Origin: Kroppenstedtia guangzhouensis
GTDB lineage: Bacteria > Bacillota > Bacilli > Thermoactinomycetales > DSM-45169
Length of the DNA stretch: 58,131 nucleotides
NCBI RefSeq assembly: GCF_014637345.1
Contig: NZ_BMEX01000015.1
Location: 1-58,131 of the forward strand
Reading direction: 5' to 3'
Under the pieces are notes generated by a model. It was not told where the DNA came from. It made no database searches and saw only the letters and a list, made by a program, of their open reading frames with translations. The translations under genes and the position numbers were made by a program. Below are positions 1 through 9,701 of this stretch, one piece after another. Positions within the stretch are counted from its first letter, which is position 1; each line of letters opens with the position of its first letter.

Positions 1-140
1 ACTGGAACAACACATCGACAGCGAACCAAAGGAAAATAAGCCCATCACCGCGTAAAACAGCGAAAAAGGCCGTCACGAAAATCTACGACGAGTGGGACAA
101 TCCCCATAATCTCACTCCAATCTTGTTCCTCTCTCATTTG
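1..140 (-). other. possible gene start running off the left edge (broken)
   Basis: On the minus strand an ATG context (GGAGTGAG three bases before ATG at about 107) opens a short reading frame of about 20 codons that stops at TGA. A neighbouring frame then reads hydrophobically to the window edge (AVLRGDGLIFLWFAVDVLF). Joined by a frame change, the two would look like the start of a small membrane protein. Without the rest of the gene this cannot be decided; it may be a broken gene or chance. Confidence 0.2.
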
Positions 141-152
141 GTTACTATAACC

Positions 153-180
153 ATTGTAAATGATTAGAAGAATATTTCAA
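153..180 (-). promoter_or_regulatory. possible sigma-A promoter, minus strand
   Basis: Reading leftward, TTGAAA (180-175) is followed 16 bases later by TACAAT (158-153). It would drive the leftward frame at the window edge. Motif match only. Confidence 0.35.
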
Positions 181-276
181 CACAATTTATGCGATATATT
201 TTTATATGTGATTCGTCGGCCTTGTTAGACCTCCCCAAACCTTGAATCTTGAGTTCTCTCATTCAGCCCACACAAA

Positions 277-305
277 AAAAAGAAACCCTGCAGCGGGCTC
301 CCTTC
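277..305 (-). terminator. rho-independent terminator
   Basis: On the minus strand GAGCCC pairs with GGGTTT (including two G-U pairs) around a six-base loop and is followed by C and eight T. It sits just after the stop of the small gene at 323-580. Confidence 0.55.
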
Positions 306-322
306 TTCCATGAGGCCTGATC

Positions 323-580
323 TTATTTTCCCACCGGCTCCCGCTTCAACAATACACCTTCGGCGATCCGGATCCGATCTTCTATCTCCTGCAAAGGAAG
401 TTTTCGATCCTCCAGCAAGTGCATTCCGGCCAGCATTTCCCCCACCCGGCACAGATTGTCCACCGCCGTCCTCAGCTCAGCCGGAGAGTGGTCCCCCTGG
501 GACACCGTCACTTGTAAGTGCAGTTTGGTCAAACTGCGCCGGATCCTTTTTACCCGTTGCTGTTCCGCGATGGTCAACAC
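323..580 (-). CDS. small charged hypothetical protein
   Basis: An 85-residue, highly charged, soluble protein beginning VLTIAEQQRVKRIRR with no signal peptide or membrane segment; it looks mostly helical. The start is GTG at 580, preceded by a purine-rich stretch (GGAAGGGGGACGAAGG) acting as ribosome-binding site. A terminator follows the stop, which supports a real, monocistronic gene. Third codon positions are GC-rich as in the neighbours. I do not recognise the family. The large frames on the opposite strand here look like shadows. Confidence 0.5.
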   Translation of the reverse strand: MLTIAEQQRVKRIRRSLTKLHLQVTVSQGDHSPAELRTAVDNLCRVGEMLAGMHLLEDRKLPLQEIEDRIRIAEGVLLKREPVGK

Positions 581-769
581 CCTTCGTCCCCCTTCCCTCT
601 ATCAACATATGTAAGCAATCCACCCGGCGGCAGAAAGCAGCCGCCATTACCATTTCTATCCACAGGATTACACAGGTATGCACATTTTTGTCCAGAGATG
701 GTTCAATATCAGGGGTAATGTGGAGAATCAACACGCCTGGTTAAATATATTCGATTGGTTACCAGCCTC

Positions 770-2280
770 TCAAATCTCAATCGTTTTTCCTCTCCTTTCC
801 CCATTCACCTCCACCGCCGCCCGGATTCCGGATTCAATGGCGCCCTCGATCCAGCCCGGGGTGGATGAGGTGTGTTCTCCGGCAAAGTGAACCCTCCCTT
901 CCGGAGTGGGGATAAAGGGAAACAGTTCTGTGTACTGAAGCGGCTCATACAGAGAGACGGACCCCGCACTCCAAGGATGGCGGGTCCAGCTGAAGGAAGA
1001 GCCGGTGATGAACTCCCGGTATGCCCGGGAACCATGAAGCCGGGCCATATTTTCCAAGGCACGCAAGATCCGTTCCTCCTCTGACAAACCATCCCAAGGG
1101 GCGGCGTCATCCTCCCAGGTGTAACTGGCCAAAACCACTCCGGGTCCGCCACTTCCGATCCCGTGATTGGGATAATAAGTGAAGCGGATTGGGAGATCCG
1201 TCACCGCTTTTCCTCCCCAAAGGCCTTCCTGCTCCCAGAACCGGCTCTTAAATTGAAGGCCGGTTTTGACTGAGGGAACATAGTGGAGCTCCCGAATCGC
1301 CTTCCGCTTGTTATGGGAGAAGGAGTCCCGAGGGTCTAATTTCACCCATCTGAGGACGGAGAAGGGAATGGTGATAATGGCTCTGTCCCCTTCATATTGC
1401 GAGATCTCTCCTGTCTCCCGATTCCGGGTGTAAATCAGCACACGATCCCGCTCCTGACGGATCTTCACCATCTGTTGTCGAAACCGGATCTCCTCTTTCA
1501 GTTGGGGCAGAAATGCCTTGGGCAATTGATCAAAACCACCGGAGATCTCATAAAAATGCATCCGGGGATCCAGAAAGAGATTGAGAATCTCTGAGATCCC
1601 GAGAAAGGAATATTCCGATAAACCTTCCAGATCCCAAATCACCTTGATCATTTCCACCGCCCCCGGAGACAGCGCCGGACCCCATGGGTGGTTTCGAAGG
1701 TAGGTCTCCATGGAGTACCGATCCATTTCCCGGATCAACCGCCGCTTTCCCTTCGAAGGTAAGCGCTGGTAAAGAGAGAGGAACGGCCGGAGTGCCCTTC
1801 GCAACAATGTACCTGCGCTTTTCCCCCTCTCCCTGGGCCACACCGGATACCGAAGGAGATCCGGTTGCCGCTGGTACTCCCATTGCCGGTTCGGACTCCG
1901 TTGACGTAGATCAGGTCCATGGGGGTGTCATTTCGGAAGGGGTTGACTGACAAGCCCCATTTCCGTAAATACTCAAACACGAGAGAGTGGCTCGCCGGAA
2001 TGCGCATCGCTCCCGCCTCCATATACAGACCGTCAGTGAACGGAGAGCGAATGGTCAGGATCCGGCCTCCGATCCGTTCGGATGCTTCCAAAATCTCCAC
2101 ACGATGTCCGGCCCCCTTCAGAAGAGATGCTGACACCAGACCCGCCATCCCCGCTCCCACGATGAGCACCTTTTGGGGATGAGGGGATCGGGGCAGACCC
2201 ATCCGGATGGTCTGGATCATCTCCCAGTCCTTTAATTCTTCCAACGGAATCTCTCCCTCCCCGCCAATGGTCCGTGCCAC
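770..2280 (-). pseudogene. flavin monoamine oxidase, frameshifted
   Basis: Two overlapping minus-strand frames together make one FAD-dependent amine oxidase. The upstream frame (2280 to about 1890) holds the dinucleotide-binding motif VLIVGAGMAG, then ILEASERIGGR and the substrate-entry segment AGAMRIPASHSLVFEYLRKW. The downstream frame (about 1890 to 770) holds the rest, ending in the C-terminal FAD motif HFAGEHTSSTPGWIEGAIES. The join is at 1885-1892, where ACCGGCAATGG would restore the frame as ACCCGGCAATGG, so one C appears lost. Together they give about 490 residues, normal for the family (L-amino-acid/monoamine oxidases, H2O2-producing). Either a recent pseudogene or a base error. The annotated GTG start at 2280 lies directly behind a hairpin; ATG at 2212 is an alternative. 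Confidence 0.8.
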
Positions 2281-2301
2281 GGAGGAGGTATTTCCTCCTC
2301 C
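2281..2301 (-). other. perfect hairpin covering the Shine-Dalgarno region of the amine oxidase
   Basis: GGAGGAGG (2281-2288), loop TATTT, CCTCCTCC (2294-2301). On the minus strand the first arm is a consensus SD and the second arm ends exactly at the GTG start codon (2280-2278), so folding would hide the SD. No T-run follows, so it is not a terminator. Confidence 0.45.
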
Positions 2302-2344
2302 GTTCTGACCTTATGCAGGAGGGACTCTCATCTTCCGGAAATCA

Positions 2345-2368
2345 TAAAAAAATGCGCCCTGGAGCGCA
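2345..2368 (-). terminator. likely terminator, minus strand
   Basis: TGCGC/GCGCA stem with a six-base loop followed on the minus strand by seven T. It lies about 250 bases downstream of the secreted repeat protein. Bases 2369-2622 hold no convincing gene; one copy of a short repeat shared with 712-740 and 27455-27490 lies at 2531-2558. Confidence 0.5.
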
Positions 2369-2622
2369 AAAAAGACGAAGTGTGTCCAAGCTATAGATTG
2401 ACCAGAAAATAAGTGTCGAAAACAAAACTATCCTTCGCTTCCCCCGCTTGCCCCATCGCTTGTGGGGACAAAGATGGTTCAGTCTCTTGCAAGAAGCACA
2501 AAACCTCTTCATTGGATCATCCCGATTTTACCCAAGATATGGCCAATCAACACACCTGAAAGGAGTTATCTGCATATTTGAAGTGAGACAACGGCGATCA
2601 ATCGACAGTGGAACCATCTTTT

Positions 2623-3087
2623 TCATCTTGCCTTCTTGTAAAGCTTCCCACATTCTTTTCGTTTATTTCGCAGCTCCTGTCTGATTTGCTCCATGGTTTT
2701 GCCTCGGGTGTCAATCCCCCATCTCTTCGCGTGTTCCAACACTTGTTTTTTCCATTTCCCATTCGGCTTCATGCCTTGTTTCTTCCATTTTTTCCGCAAT
2801 TCCTGTTTAATTTGGTCCACGGTTTTGCCTTGAGTATTGATCCCCCACCCTTTGGCATGTTCCAAAATTCGTTCTTCCCATTTTTTCTGTAACTCCTGTT
2901 TGATCTCCTGATCCGTTTTACCCCGGGTGTCAATTCCCCAATACTTCGCATGTTGGCTCAATGGAGGACAGGGTGAGGTACCATCCCTTGCGGAAGCATC
3001 ATCTGCGTAAACAGCACCTGTCAATAAACTGCATCCGCAAAACATCATCACGCCTGCCACCATCCCGGTCAGCCATTTTTTATTCAT
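2623..3087 (-). CDS. secreted protein with three WGIDTRGK repeats
   Basis: 154 residues. Start ATG at 3087 is chosen because GGAGGG precedes it by about 7 bases and a signal peptide follows directly (MNKKWLTGMVAGVMMFC..., likely cleavage after AVYA). The mature part is three copies of a ~30-residue unit: HAKYWGIDTRGKTDQEIKQE, HAKGWGINTQGKTVDQIKQE and HAKRWGIDTRGKTMEQIRQE, each followed by a lysine-rich helix. This unit occurs in secreted proteins of bacilli, where its function is not established. The protein is strongly basic and presumably stays at the cell wall or outside. It stands alone with a terminator on each side. Role unknown; not an enzyme by any visible motif. Confidence 0.8.
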   Translation of the reverse strand: MNKKWLTGMVAGVMMFCGCSLLTGAVYADDASARDGTSPCPPLSQHAKYWGIDTRGKTDQEIKQELQKKWEERILEHAKGWGINTQGKTVDQIKQELRKKWKKQGMKPNGKWKKQVLEHAKRWGIDTRGKTMEQIRQELRNKRKECGKLYKKAR

Positions 3088-3218
3088 TTTTGATCCCTCC
3101 AACATTTTGTATAGGTTATTTTCGCCAAACCTCGTCCTGCTATCCAAAATAGGAAGGAATTTTATAGTTCACTGCCCATTTTTCAGTAATCCACACCCCT
3201 GACTTCAACAGAACCATT

Positions 3219-3276
3219 CCAAAAAAAAACGCCAACAGGTGGAGTCACGGTTCACCTTTGGGCGTCTTTTATTCTC
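3219..3276 (-). terminator. rho-independent terminator
   Basis: On the minus strand GACGCC...GGCGT pairs with an inner AGGTG/CACCT arm and is followed by nine T. It lies 35 bases after the stop of the ABC ATPase. Confidence 0.6.
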
Positions 3277-3310
3277 ATTCTGTTTGATCAACAGCCGGGA
3301 TTCATATTTG

Positions 3311-4123
3311 TTATTTTTTATAAGTTGTCTTTCGTGCGGAAAAAGTTTGCATGGTCTGATACCAGGAAGCGACCGTGCCATCCGGCACACTGGAGGTCAG
3401 GAGTTTCCGTTGGCCGATCCGGCGACATGAACCTGATTCCATCAGTAGCAGATAATCAGCTTCTTCCGCCAGTGCCAGATCATTGGTGGCAATCAACGTG
3501 ATCCCTTGTCCACGCCGCCGGTTCAATTCAGCCAGGAACAGACGATATCCCCAATCATCCAGACCATCTGCCGGCTCGTCCACTATCCAGAGCACGGGAT
3601 CGCCCACCAAGCTGGAGGCCATCAGGTAGCGAGAAGCCACAGGTGCCGGCAACTCCCCCAAAGGATGCCTTCGATATGCGGCCAATCCCCACCGGGCCAC
3701 AGTCTCCACGGCCCGCCTCTTCGGATGGGAAACCCGATGGTAAAGGGCTAGTTCAACCAGAGATTCCTCCAGGAGGAGATCCATCTGAAGTCTCCTGTAT
3801 TGAGGTACGTAACCGATTCTCCGTCGCAGGGATTCGACGGAGGACGCCTCCCCCATGGCAGCCGTCCGCCTGGACCAGACATAAGATTGTTTCTCCCACT
3901 CATAGGTGATCCTGCCGTCATCGGGAACTGAAACAGTGGAGGTGACCTGCAGAAGAGTGCTCTTGCCCGAGGATTCCGGACCCAGTACCACTGTTATTCC
4001 TTCCCTGAGGGTTACGGTAAAATCCAACAATCCCCAACGTCGCTGCCGCCGGGATCGGTCCCTTCCCTTTGGTTCCTTATCGGTACCAACCCATTTATCT
4101 ACGTGAGTCCATTCGATTCGCAA
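3311..4123 (-). CDS. orphan, degenerate ABC-type ATPase
   Basis: 270 residues with an ABC ATPase layout: Walker A GPESSGKST at 48-56, Q-loop YVPQY near 108, Walker B VLWIVDEP ending at E183. Two conserved elements are missing. The signature LSGGQ is replaced by LPAPVA around 158-163, and the H-loop histidine is replaced in IATND (211-215). Residues 10-30 form a basic insert. The start is TTG at 4123, with GAAGGTGA about 6 bases upstream. No permease gene is adjacent, so it may regulate a transporter encoded elsewhere or have lost transport function. Transcribed away from thiC with its own terminator. The fold assignment is secure; the activity is not. Confidence 0.75.
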   Translation of the reverse strand: MRIEWTHVDKWVGTDKEPKGRDRSRRQRRWGLLDFTVTLREGITVVLGPESSGKSTLLQVTSTVSVPDDGRITYEWEKQSYVWSRRTAAMGEASSVESLRRRIGYVPQYRRLQMDLLLEESLVELALYHRVSHPKRRAVETVARWGLAAYRRHPLGELPAPVASRYLMASSLVGDPVLWIVDEPADGLDDWGYRLFLAELNRRRGQGITLIATNDLALAEEADYLLLMESGSCRRIGQRKLLTSSVPDGTVASWYQTMQTFSARKTTYKK

Positions 4124-4364
4124 GTGACTTCACCTTCTCTTTTCTGTTTCCCTCCATTCACCATAACCTATTTTACCGACAGGGTGGAAGGTTGATCTCC
4201 TTGTTCCCATACTCAAAAACAGGACCCGGATGCAGGGCTGCGGCCCCTCTTTTCAATAGACGAATCAAAAGAGAAAAGGTTACGGGAAAGGAGAAGGGCA
4301 AATTCCCCAATTCATCCTTGATCCTCCCAAGCAAATGTGTTTCAATGAGGACAGGCAACTGCAT

Positions 4365-4454
4365 ATTCCACGGGAGCTTGGAGAAGCCAGGCTGAGAGGG
4401 CGGGAACTCTACGCCGACCGTTTAACCTGATCTGGGTAATGCCAGCGTAGGAAT
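4365..4454 (+). ncRNA. TPP riboswitch (THI box)
   Basis: The leader before thiC contains the hallmark elements GCTGAGAGGG (from about 4389) and CCTGATCTGGGTAATGCCAG followed by CGTAGGAAT. P1 can be closed by ATTCC (4365-4369) with GGAAT (4450-4454). TPP binding is expected to shut off thiC, through the terminator at 4496 and possibly through hidden translation initiation. Confidence 0.95.
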
Positions 4455-4495
4455 CTAACGGAGTCACAAGGGATTGATGTGATTCTGTCATCAGG

Positions 4496-4523
4496 CCGTA
4501 CGCTGAAGTACGGTTTTTTTATT
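4496..4523 (+). terminator. riboswitch-controlled terminator
   Basis: CCGTAC (4496-4501), loop GCTGAA, GTACGG (4508-4513), then seven T. It lies 40 bases after the TPP aptamer and is the likely expression platform. Confidence 0.85.
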
Positions 4524-4557
4524 TTCTCCTCTTCGAACCCCCTCCGTCTTTCCCAGG

Positions 4558-4601
4558 ACCTCCTCCCCGTTTTGCAGTGGGCCACAACCCTTTGAGGAGG
4601 T
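4558..4601 (+). promoter_or_regulatory. possible SD-masking stem before thiC
   Basis: ACCTCCTC (4558-4565) is perfectly complementary to GAGGAGGT (4594-4601), the Shine-Dalgarno sequence of the thiC GTG start at 4608. It would allow translational control beyond the terminator. Inferred from complementarity only. Confidence 0.4.
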
Positions 4602-4607
4602 AAACCT

Positions 4608-5947
<1,340 letters not shown>

Positions 5948-6017
5948 AATTATTTAACAAAGATGATATTAAAATCCGTACAGGGGTAACTGAGACGATG
6001 CCATCACTGTCTTCCAC

Positions 6018-6428
6018 TCATTCTATTTCCTCTTTACCCTCATAAGTTTTACGGTTTGGCTTCTCATTTAATACGGAACGCAGTTCCTTGATATCCTCTT
6101 CAGTCAAAGAATCCTCTTGGATAAACTGAACCAACATTGACTTTAAAGTGCCACCATAAATTCGCTTAAGAAAAGACTGTGTCTCGGCGTGCTGACATTC
6201 TTTCTGCGAGTACAGCGGAAAAAAAGTATAAACCTTTTGATTTCGGTTTACACCAACCACCTTTTTTTTGACCAGACGATCCAAAAGGGTGCGTACTGTT
6301 TTAGGCTTCCAATCCTTACGCTCCCGCAACGAATGGATGACTTCATTGGCCGTTTGTGGTGCCTTTTCCCAAAGCACGTTCATGACTTCCCATTCCGCTT
6401 CCGAGATACTTGGTACTTTTTTAGACAC
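6018..6428 (-). CDS. blaI: BlaI/MecI family repressor
   Basis: 136-residue penicillinase repressor. An N-terminal winged helix (ISEAEWEVMNVLWEKAPQTA, then VRTLLDRLVKKKVV) is followed by the dimerisation and cleavage region. The GTG start at 6428 is fixed by GGAGG 6 bases upstream. It is the last gene of the leftward series bla-blaR1-blaI, 46 bases after blaR1. BlaI dimers bind TACA/TGTA dyads and repress bla until BlaR1 signalling leads to its proteolysis. Base composition is more AT-rich than the flanking genes, as for the whole island. Confidence 0.93.
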   Translation of the reverse strand: MSKKVPSISEAEWEVMNVLWEKAPQTANEVIHSLRERKDWKPKTVRTLLDRLVKKKVVGVNRNQKVYTFFPLYSQKECQHAETQSFLKRIYGGTLKSMLVQFIQEDSLTEEDIKELRSVLNEKPNRKTYEGKEEIE

Positions 6429-6474
6429 TTTTGTCCTCCTTCTTTGGATGTAAAATATTCTTTTCAGCAAATAC

Positions 6475-8259
6475 TTAATATATGCCTTTACCCCTCAAAA
6501 TAGATAATGTGATTTCTGCTGCCATACTTCCCTTGGCGTTGTCTTCATTTTGTATATTTGTTGCAAAGAAATAAGTGTTTTCCTTGGTCTCCACATACCC
6601 AATGAACCAACCGTTAATATTTTTGTTATTTACAGCCCCTGTACCTGTTTTCCCAGAAAGCTGTTTACCAACCTTCTTTTCCAATTTGATCGTATCTTTG
6701 ACGGTCTGAACATTCCTCTCTTTAAATCCAAATTGGTTTGTATAAAAAGCTTTGAGTAATTGCACCTGCTCAACGGGTGATATCTTTAATGAAGATTCCA
6801 GCCAATATGGTCCGGTTCCGCCGGAAAGATCGGTATTACCATAGCCGATTTGTTTCAGAAAAGCTTGCAGATCATCCCGTTGGATTCTTTTATCCAAATC
6901 CTCAAAATACCAGTTTACTGAACTTTTCATTGCCGTAAATAAATCCTGATCCTGATTCCAAGCACTATAAGGATACTGTATCCCATTCCATTTCATGGTG
7001 GAATTTTCACTCGTGATGACATTTGACTCTAATGCAAACAATGCGCTAAAAATCTTGTAAGTGGAATCCGGGGAAACTCTCAGTGTGCTTTTATTTTCAT
7101 TATAGATATGATATTGATCCGCCTGCAGATCATATAATACAAAGCTTCCTTCAAACCCAGCAAAATATTCGTTCAGATCCTCGTAAACAGTCCGTTCACT
7201 TTTAAAATCGTAACGAGTATGATCCTCAGCCATCACGGAAATGAATGGAACCTGACTTGCAACAAGTCCTCCCACCAGCATAAAAATAGCGATACTCTTG
7301 CGCTTCAACAGCTTTGATTCAGTCGTAAAGGATGCAATCTTTTCAATCCGTTTTTTTATTTGCTTCTTAGAACCGTTCAGCTGATTTGTCAAAATGAAAT
7401 TCCCAGGCTGTGATACTCTGTCTACAACATTGATAATCGTATTTCCATATTCGACATAACCGTGCTTGTCCAATGAATTTAAAACGGCATGATCACAGGC
7501 TATTTCTCGATCCAATCTCATCTCCCTAAAAGCGACCCAAACAAGGGGGTTGAACCAGTATAAAATTTGAAAAACGACAATCAGATAATTCGTCAAAATA
7601 TCTTTATTTTTATAATGATTGAGTTCATGCAAAAAAATGTATTTGATATCCTTCATGGACAGCCATTCTTCAAAGTGAGTCGGCAGTACAACATAGGTCT
7701 TGAAAAGTCCAAATGTCATTGCAGATTTGACAAGTGGTGATTCTCTTACGTTAATATTTCCCGATATACCCAGATTCAGCTTGCACTGTTCAAACAAGCG
7801 TAGAACCTCTTTATTTTTCACCTCAGATGTACTGCTTTTAATGTCCTTTACCTTTAACCAAGCTTGTATTGTCAGAACAGACAAAACGAAAACCCCGGCC
7901 ATCCATATGCCAGCTATAACGATATTCAGGAAGTCCGGAATGGAATGGTTGACAGATAGCGTAAAGTCCTGCAACCAATTGACGTTCATCACATGATCCC
8001 CGGTAGCATTGGCCGGCGCTCCTATTCTATTGCCATGATTTATATCGAAAAAGCTAGCATTATTTTCGAAATTAAATAAATGGCTCGGTATAAAAGGAAG
8101 TGTTAGTGCAATTAACAATAAGAACCATAGATTATATTGCCATTTTGCCGATAGCTGCTTTTGGAACACTTTTCTTATCAGCATTATTACGGCAATGGTT
8201 AAAGAAGAGACTATAAAGCCTATAACCAAATGAGTTAAGATTACGTTACTCGTCTCCAT
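6475..8259 (-). CDS. blaR1: BlaR1 beta-lactam sensor-transducer
   Basis: 594 residues, the usual BlaR1 length. The N-terminal part has several membrane helices and an M56 metallopeptidase domain with zinc motif HELNH (in FLHELNHYKNKDILTN). The C-terminal extracellular domain is a penicillin-binding sensor of class D type with the acylation motif STYK (in SPDSTYKIFSALFAL), SVN-like and KTGTG (in LSGKTGTGAV) motifs. ATG at 8259 is chosen over an earlier in-frame start because AAAGGAAAGG lies at the right distance. Beta-lactam acylation outside should activate the protease inside and relieve BlaI repression of bla. Confidence 0.94.
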   Translation of the reverse strand: METSNVILTHLVIGFIVSSLTIAVIMLIRKVFQKQLSAKWQYNLWFLLLIALTLPFIPSHLFNFENNASFFDINHGNRIGAPANATGDHVMNVNWLQDFTLSVNHSIPDFLNIVIAGIWMAGVFVLSVLTIQAWLKVKDIKSSTSEVKNKEVLRLFEQCKLNLGISGNINVRESPLVKSAMTFGLFKTYVVLPTHFEEWLSMKDIKYIFLHELNHYKNKDILTNYLIVVFQILYWFNPLVWVAFREMRLDREIACDHAVLNSLDKHGYVEYGNTIINVVDRVSQPGNFILTNQLNGSKKQIKKRIEKIASFTTESKLLKRKSIAIFMLVGGLVASQVPFISVMAEDHTRYDFKSERTVYEDLNEYFAGFEGSFVLYDLQADQYHIYNENKSTLRVSPDSTYKIFSALFALESNVITSENSTMKWNGIQYPYSAWNQDQDLFTAMKSSVNWYFEDLDKRIQRDDLQAFLKQIGYGNTDLSGGTGPYWLESSLKISPVEQVQLLKAFYTNQFGFKERNVQTVKDTIKLEKKVGKQLSGKTGTGAVNNKNINGWFIGYVETKENTYFFATNIQNEDNAKGSMAAEITLSILRGKGIY

Positions 8260-8334
8260 CACGCATCCTTTCCTTTGGAAATCTGACGCAAACGGATCTT
8301 GCTGGATGCCACCCCGCACCAGAATAGACAGTAA

Positions 8335-8400
8335 TAAGCCTCTGTTTTAGAGGCTTATTACATGGGCTTACTACCAGTATCCCACGTAATACAGTATATT
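8335..8400 (-). promoter_or_regulatory. bla-blaR1 spacer: hairpin and weak BlaI-like dyad
   Basis: ATAAGCCTC/GAGGCTTAT (8335-8359) forms a 9-bp stem with a 7-base loop but no proper T-run. Beside it, ACGTAATACAGTATATT (about 8384-8400) resembles the core of the operator before bla. It could be a second, weaker BlaI site that sets blaR1-blaI expression, with the hairpin lowering read-through. Both ideas are inference. Confidence 0.35.
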
Positions 8401-8492
8401 GAAAGCCCAGTCCGTTACACGTTTCCAAACAAAAACAACAGATCTGTCTGGAAACAATGGAACAGCGAGATTTGCTGTGGTTGGTATTTACT

Positions 8493-9395
8493 TCACTTCA
8501 GGGCATCGAGTGCGACCTTGGTAGCCTGCGCGATCAACTTATCGTTATATTCGGCATCCTTCTTGTCCCGGCTAGAAAGTACTGCAATAACAATAGGGTC
8601 TCCTTTCGGTGGCCAAATGATAGCAATGTCATTTCGCGTTCCATATAATCCCGCACCACTTTTATCAGCAACTTCCCAATTTTTCGGTACTCCCGCACGA
8701 ATTAATGTATCTCCAGTGGTGCTTCTCTTCATCCAATCAATTAACATTTCACTTTTTTCCGTTGGGAGTACGTCGCCGATTGTGAAAGCCTGGAGGCTGG
8801 TGGCAAGCGCTTGGGGTGTGCTCGTATCTTGTGTTTCTCCTGGTTTCACTTCGTTTAACTCCGGCTCAATTCGCTCAGGATTGGTAACATCATCCCCCAT
8901 CTTCCTGAGGAATTTTTTAAACCCACTGGGTCCGCCCAGTTGCTCCAGAATGAGGTTTCCAGCCGTATTATCACTGTATCGGAGAGAAGCATCACAAAGC
9001 TCTTTCAGAGTCATTCCGGTATCAACATGCTTTTCTGTGATTGGACTATAATTCACGAGATCATCACGGGTATAGGTGATTCGTTCGTCAAGGTCTTCGA
9101 TTGACTTTTGTTGCAACAACGCTCCTACGGCTAAAGCTTTATGAGTCGATGTATATGCAAAACGCTCATCCGATCGATAAGATACTGTTTGGTTTGTGCC
9201 GGTGTCCAGTGCGAAAACGCCAAGTCTTGCGTCAAATTTCTCTTCAAGTTTGGCAAAACCATCTGTAATTTCGGTTTCTTGATTTTGTTGCTTGGGTAAA
9301 GCGGCGCTATTCTCTGAACAACCAACCAGCGCTACACATGAGAGAAGTAGTACAGGTACAATTTTTTTGCTTAAAACCGTGTTCCATGATTTCAT
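8493..9395 (-). CDS. class A beta-lactamase (lipoprotein)
   Basis: 300 residues with every class A landmark: the active-site STHK (S83-K86), SDN (141-143), the omega-loop EPELN (177-181) and the KSG box in ADKSGAGLYGTRND. It hydrolyses penicillins and related beta-lactams outside the membrane. The N-terminus is a lipoprotein signal with lipobox LVGC (Cys26), so the enzyme is probably membrane-anchored, as in several bacilli. The ATG at 9395 has AAAGAGG upstream. It lies first in the island, directly behind the large palindromic operator, with blaR1 and blaI in the same direction rather than divergent as in the staphylococcal arrangement. Confidence 0.95.
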   Translation of the reverse strand: MKSWNTVLSKKIVPVLLLSCVALVGCSENSAALPKQQNQETEITDGFAKLEEKFDARLGVFALDTGTNQTVSYRSDERFAYTSTHKALAVGALLQQKSIEDLDERITYTRDDLVNYSPITEKHVDTGMTLKELCDASLRYSDNTAGNLILEQLGGPSGFKKFLRKMGDDVTNPERIEPELNEVKPGETQDTSTPQALATSLQAFTIGDVLPTEKSEMLIDWMKRSTTGDTLIRAGVPKNWEVADKSGAGLYGTRNDIAIIWPPKGDPIVIAVLSSRDKKDAEYNDKLIAQATKVALDALK

Positions 9396-9473
9396 AAGAA
9401 TCTAACCTCTTTCTTAGGGAATGTTTTGAATCCGTTAATGCCTCCGAGATACTGGATTCCCCCCTCCTTTTTA

Positions 9474-9516
9474 ATCGGATTACATATGTAGTACAGTACT
9501 ACATATGTAATCCGAT
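9474..9516 (-). promoter_or_regulatory. BlaI operator, 43-bp perfect palindrome
   Basis: A perfect inverted repeat of 21 + 1 + 21 bases centred on 9495. Each half holds TACATATGTA, and the centre is GTACAGTAC, so there are several TACA/TGTA half-sites of the BlaI/MecI type. It lies about 80 bases before the bla start. Confidence 0.8.
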
Positions 9517-9534
9517 GTCAACCTCCGAGGATAG

Positions 9535-9687
9535 ACAAGTAAAAGCAGCACTGAAACGATTGGAACCCGGTTGGAGGAAATCATCAAGGAGATAAGGACT
9601 CTTTTCTTTCAAATGTCTCAAGGAGAACAGCTGGATCATCGAGAAGAGATAACCGGGAGATTCTTCTCGCACCAAAACATCGCTTGA
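9535..9687 (+). pseudogene. 3' fragment of an unidentified gene
   Basis: An open frame without start codon (TAG at 9532-9534 to TGA at 9685-9687) reads RLEEIIKEIRTLFFQMSQ then GEQLDHREEITGRFFSHQ. It looks like the helical C-terminus of a real protein. It begins immediately to the right of the bla operator, so its 5' part may have been replaced when the bla island arrived. Family not recognised. Confidence 0.35.
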
Positions 9688-9701
9688 AGGAGGAGCATCT
9701 G

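Noticed and set aside
477-734. Minus-strand frame of 85 codons opposite/upstream of the small gene at 323-580
   Set aside because: Composition is not protein-like and no SD precedes it; the overlapping frame at 323-580 has SD and terminator.
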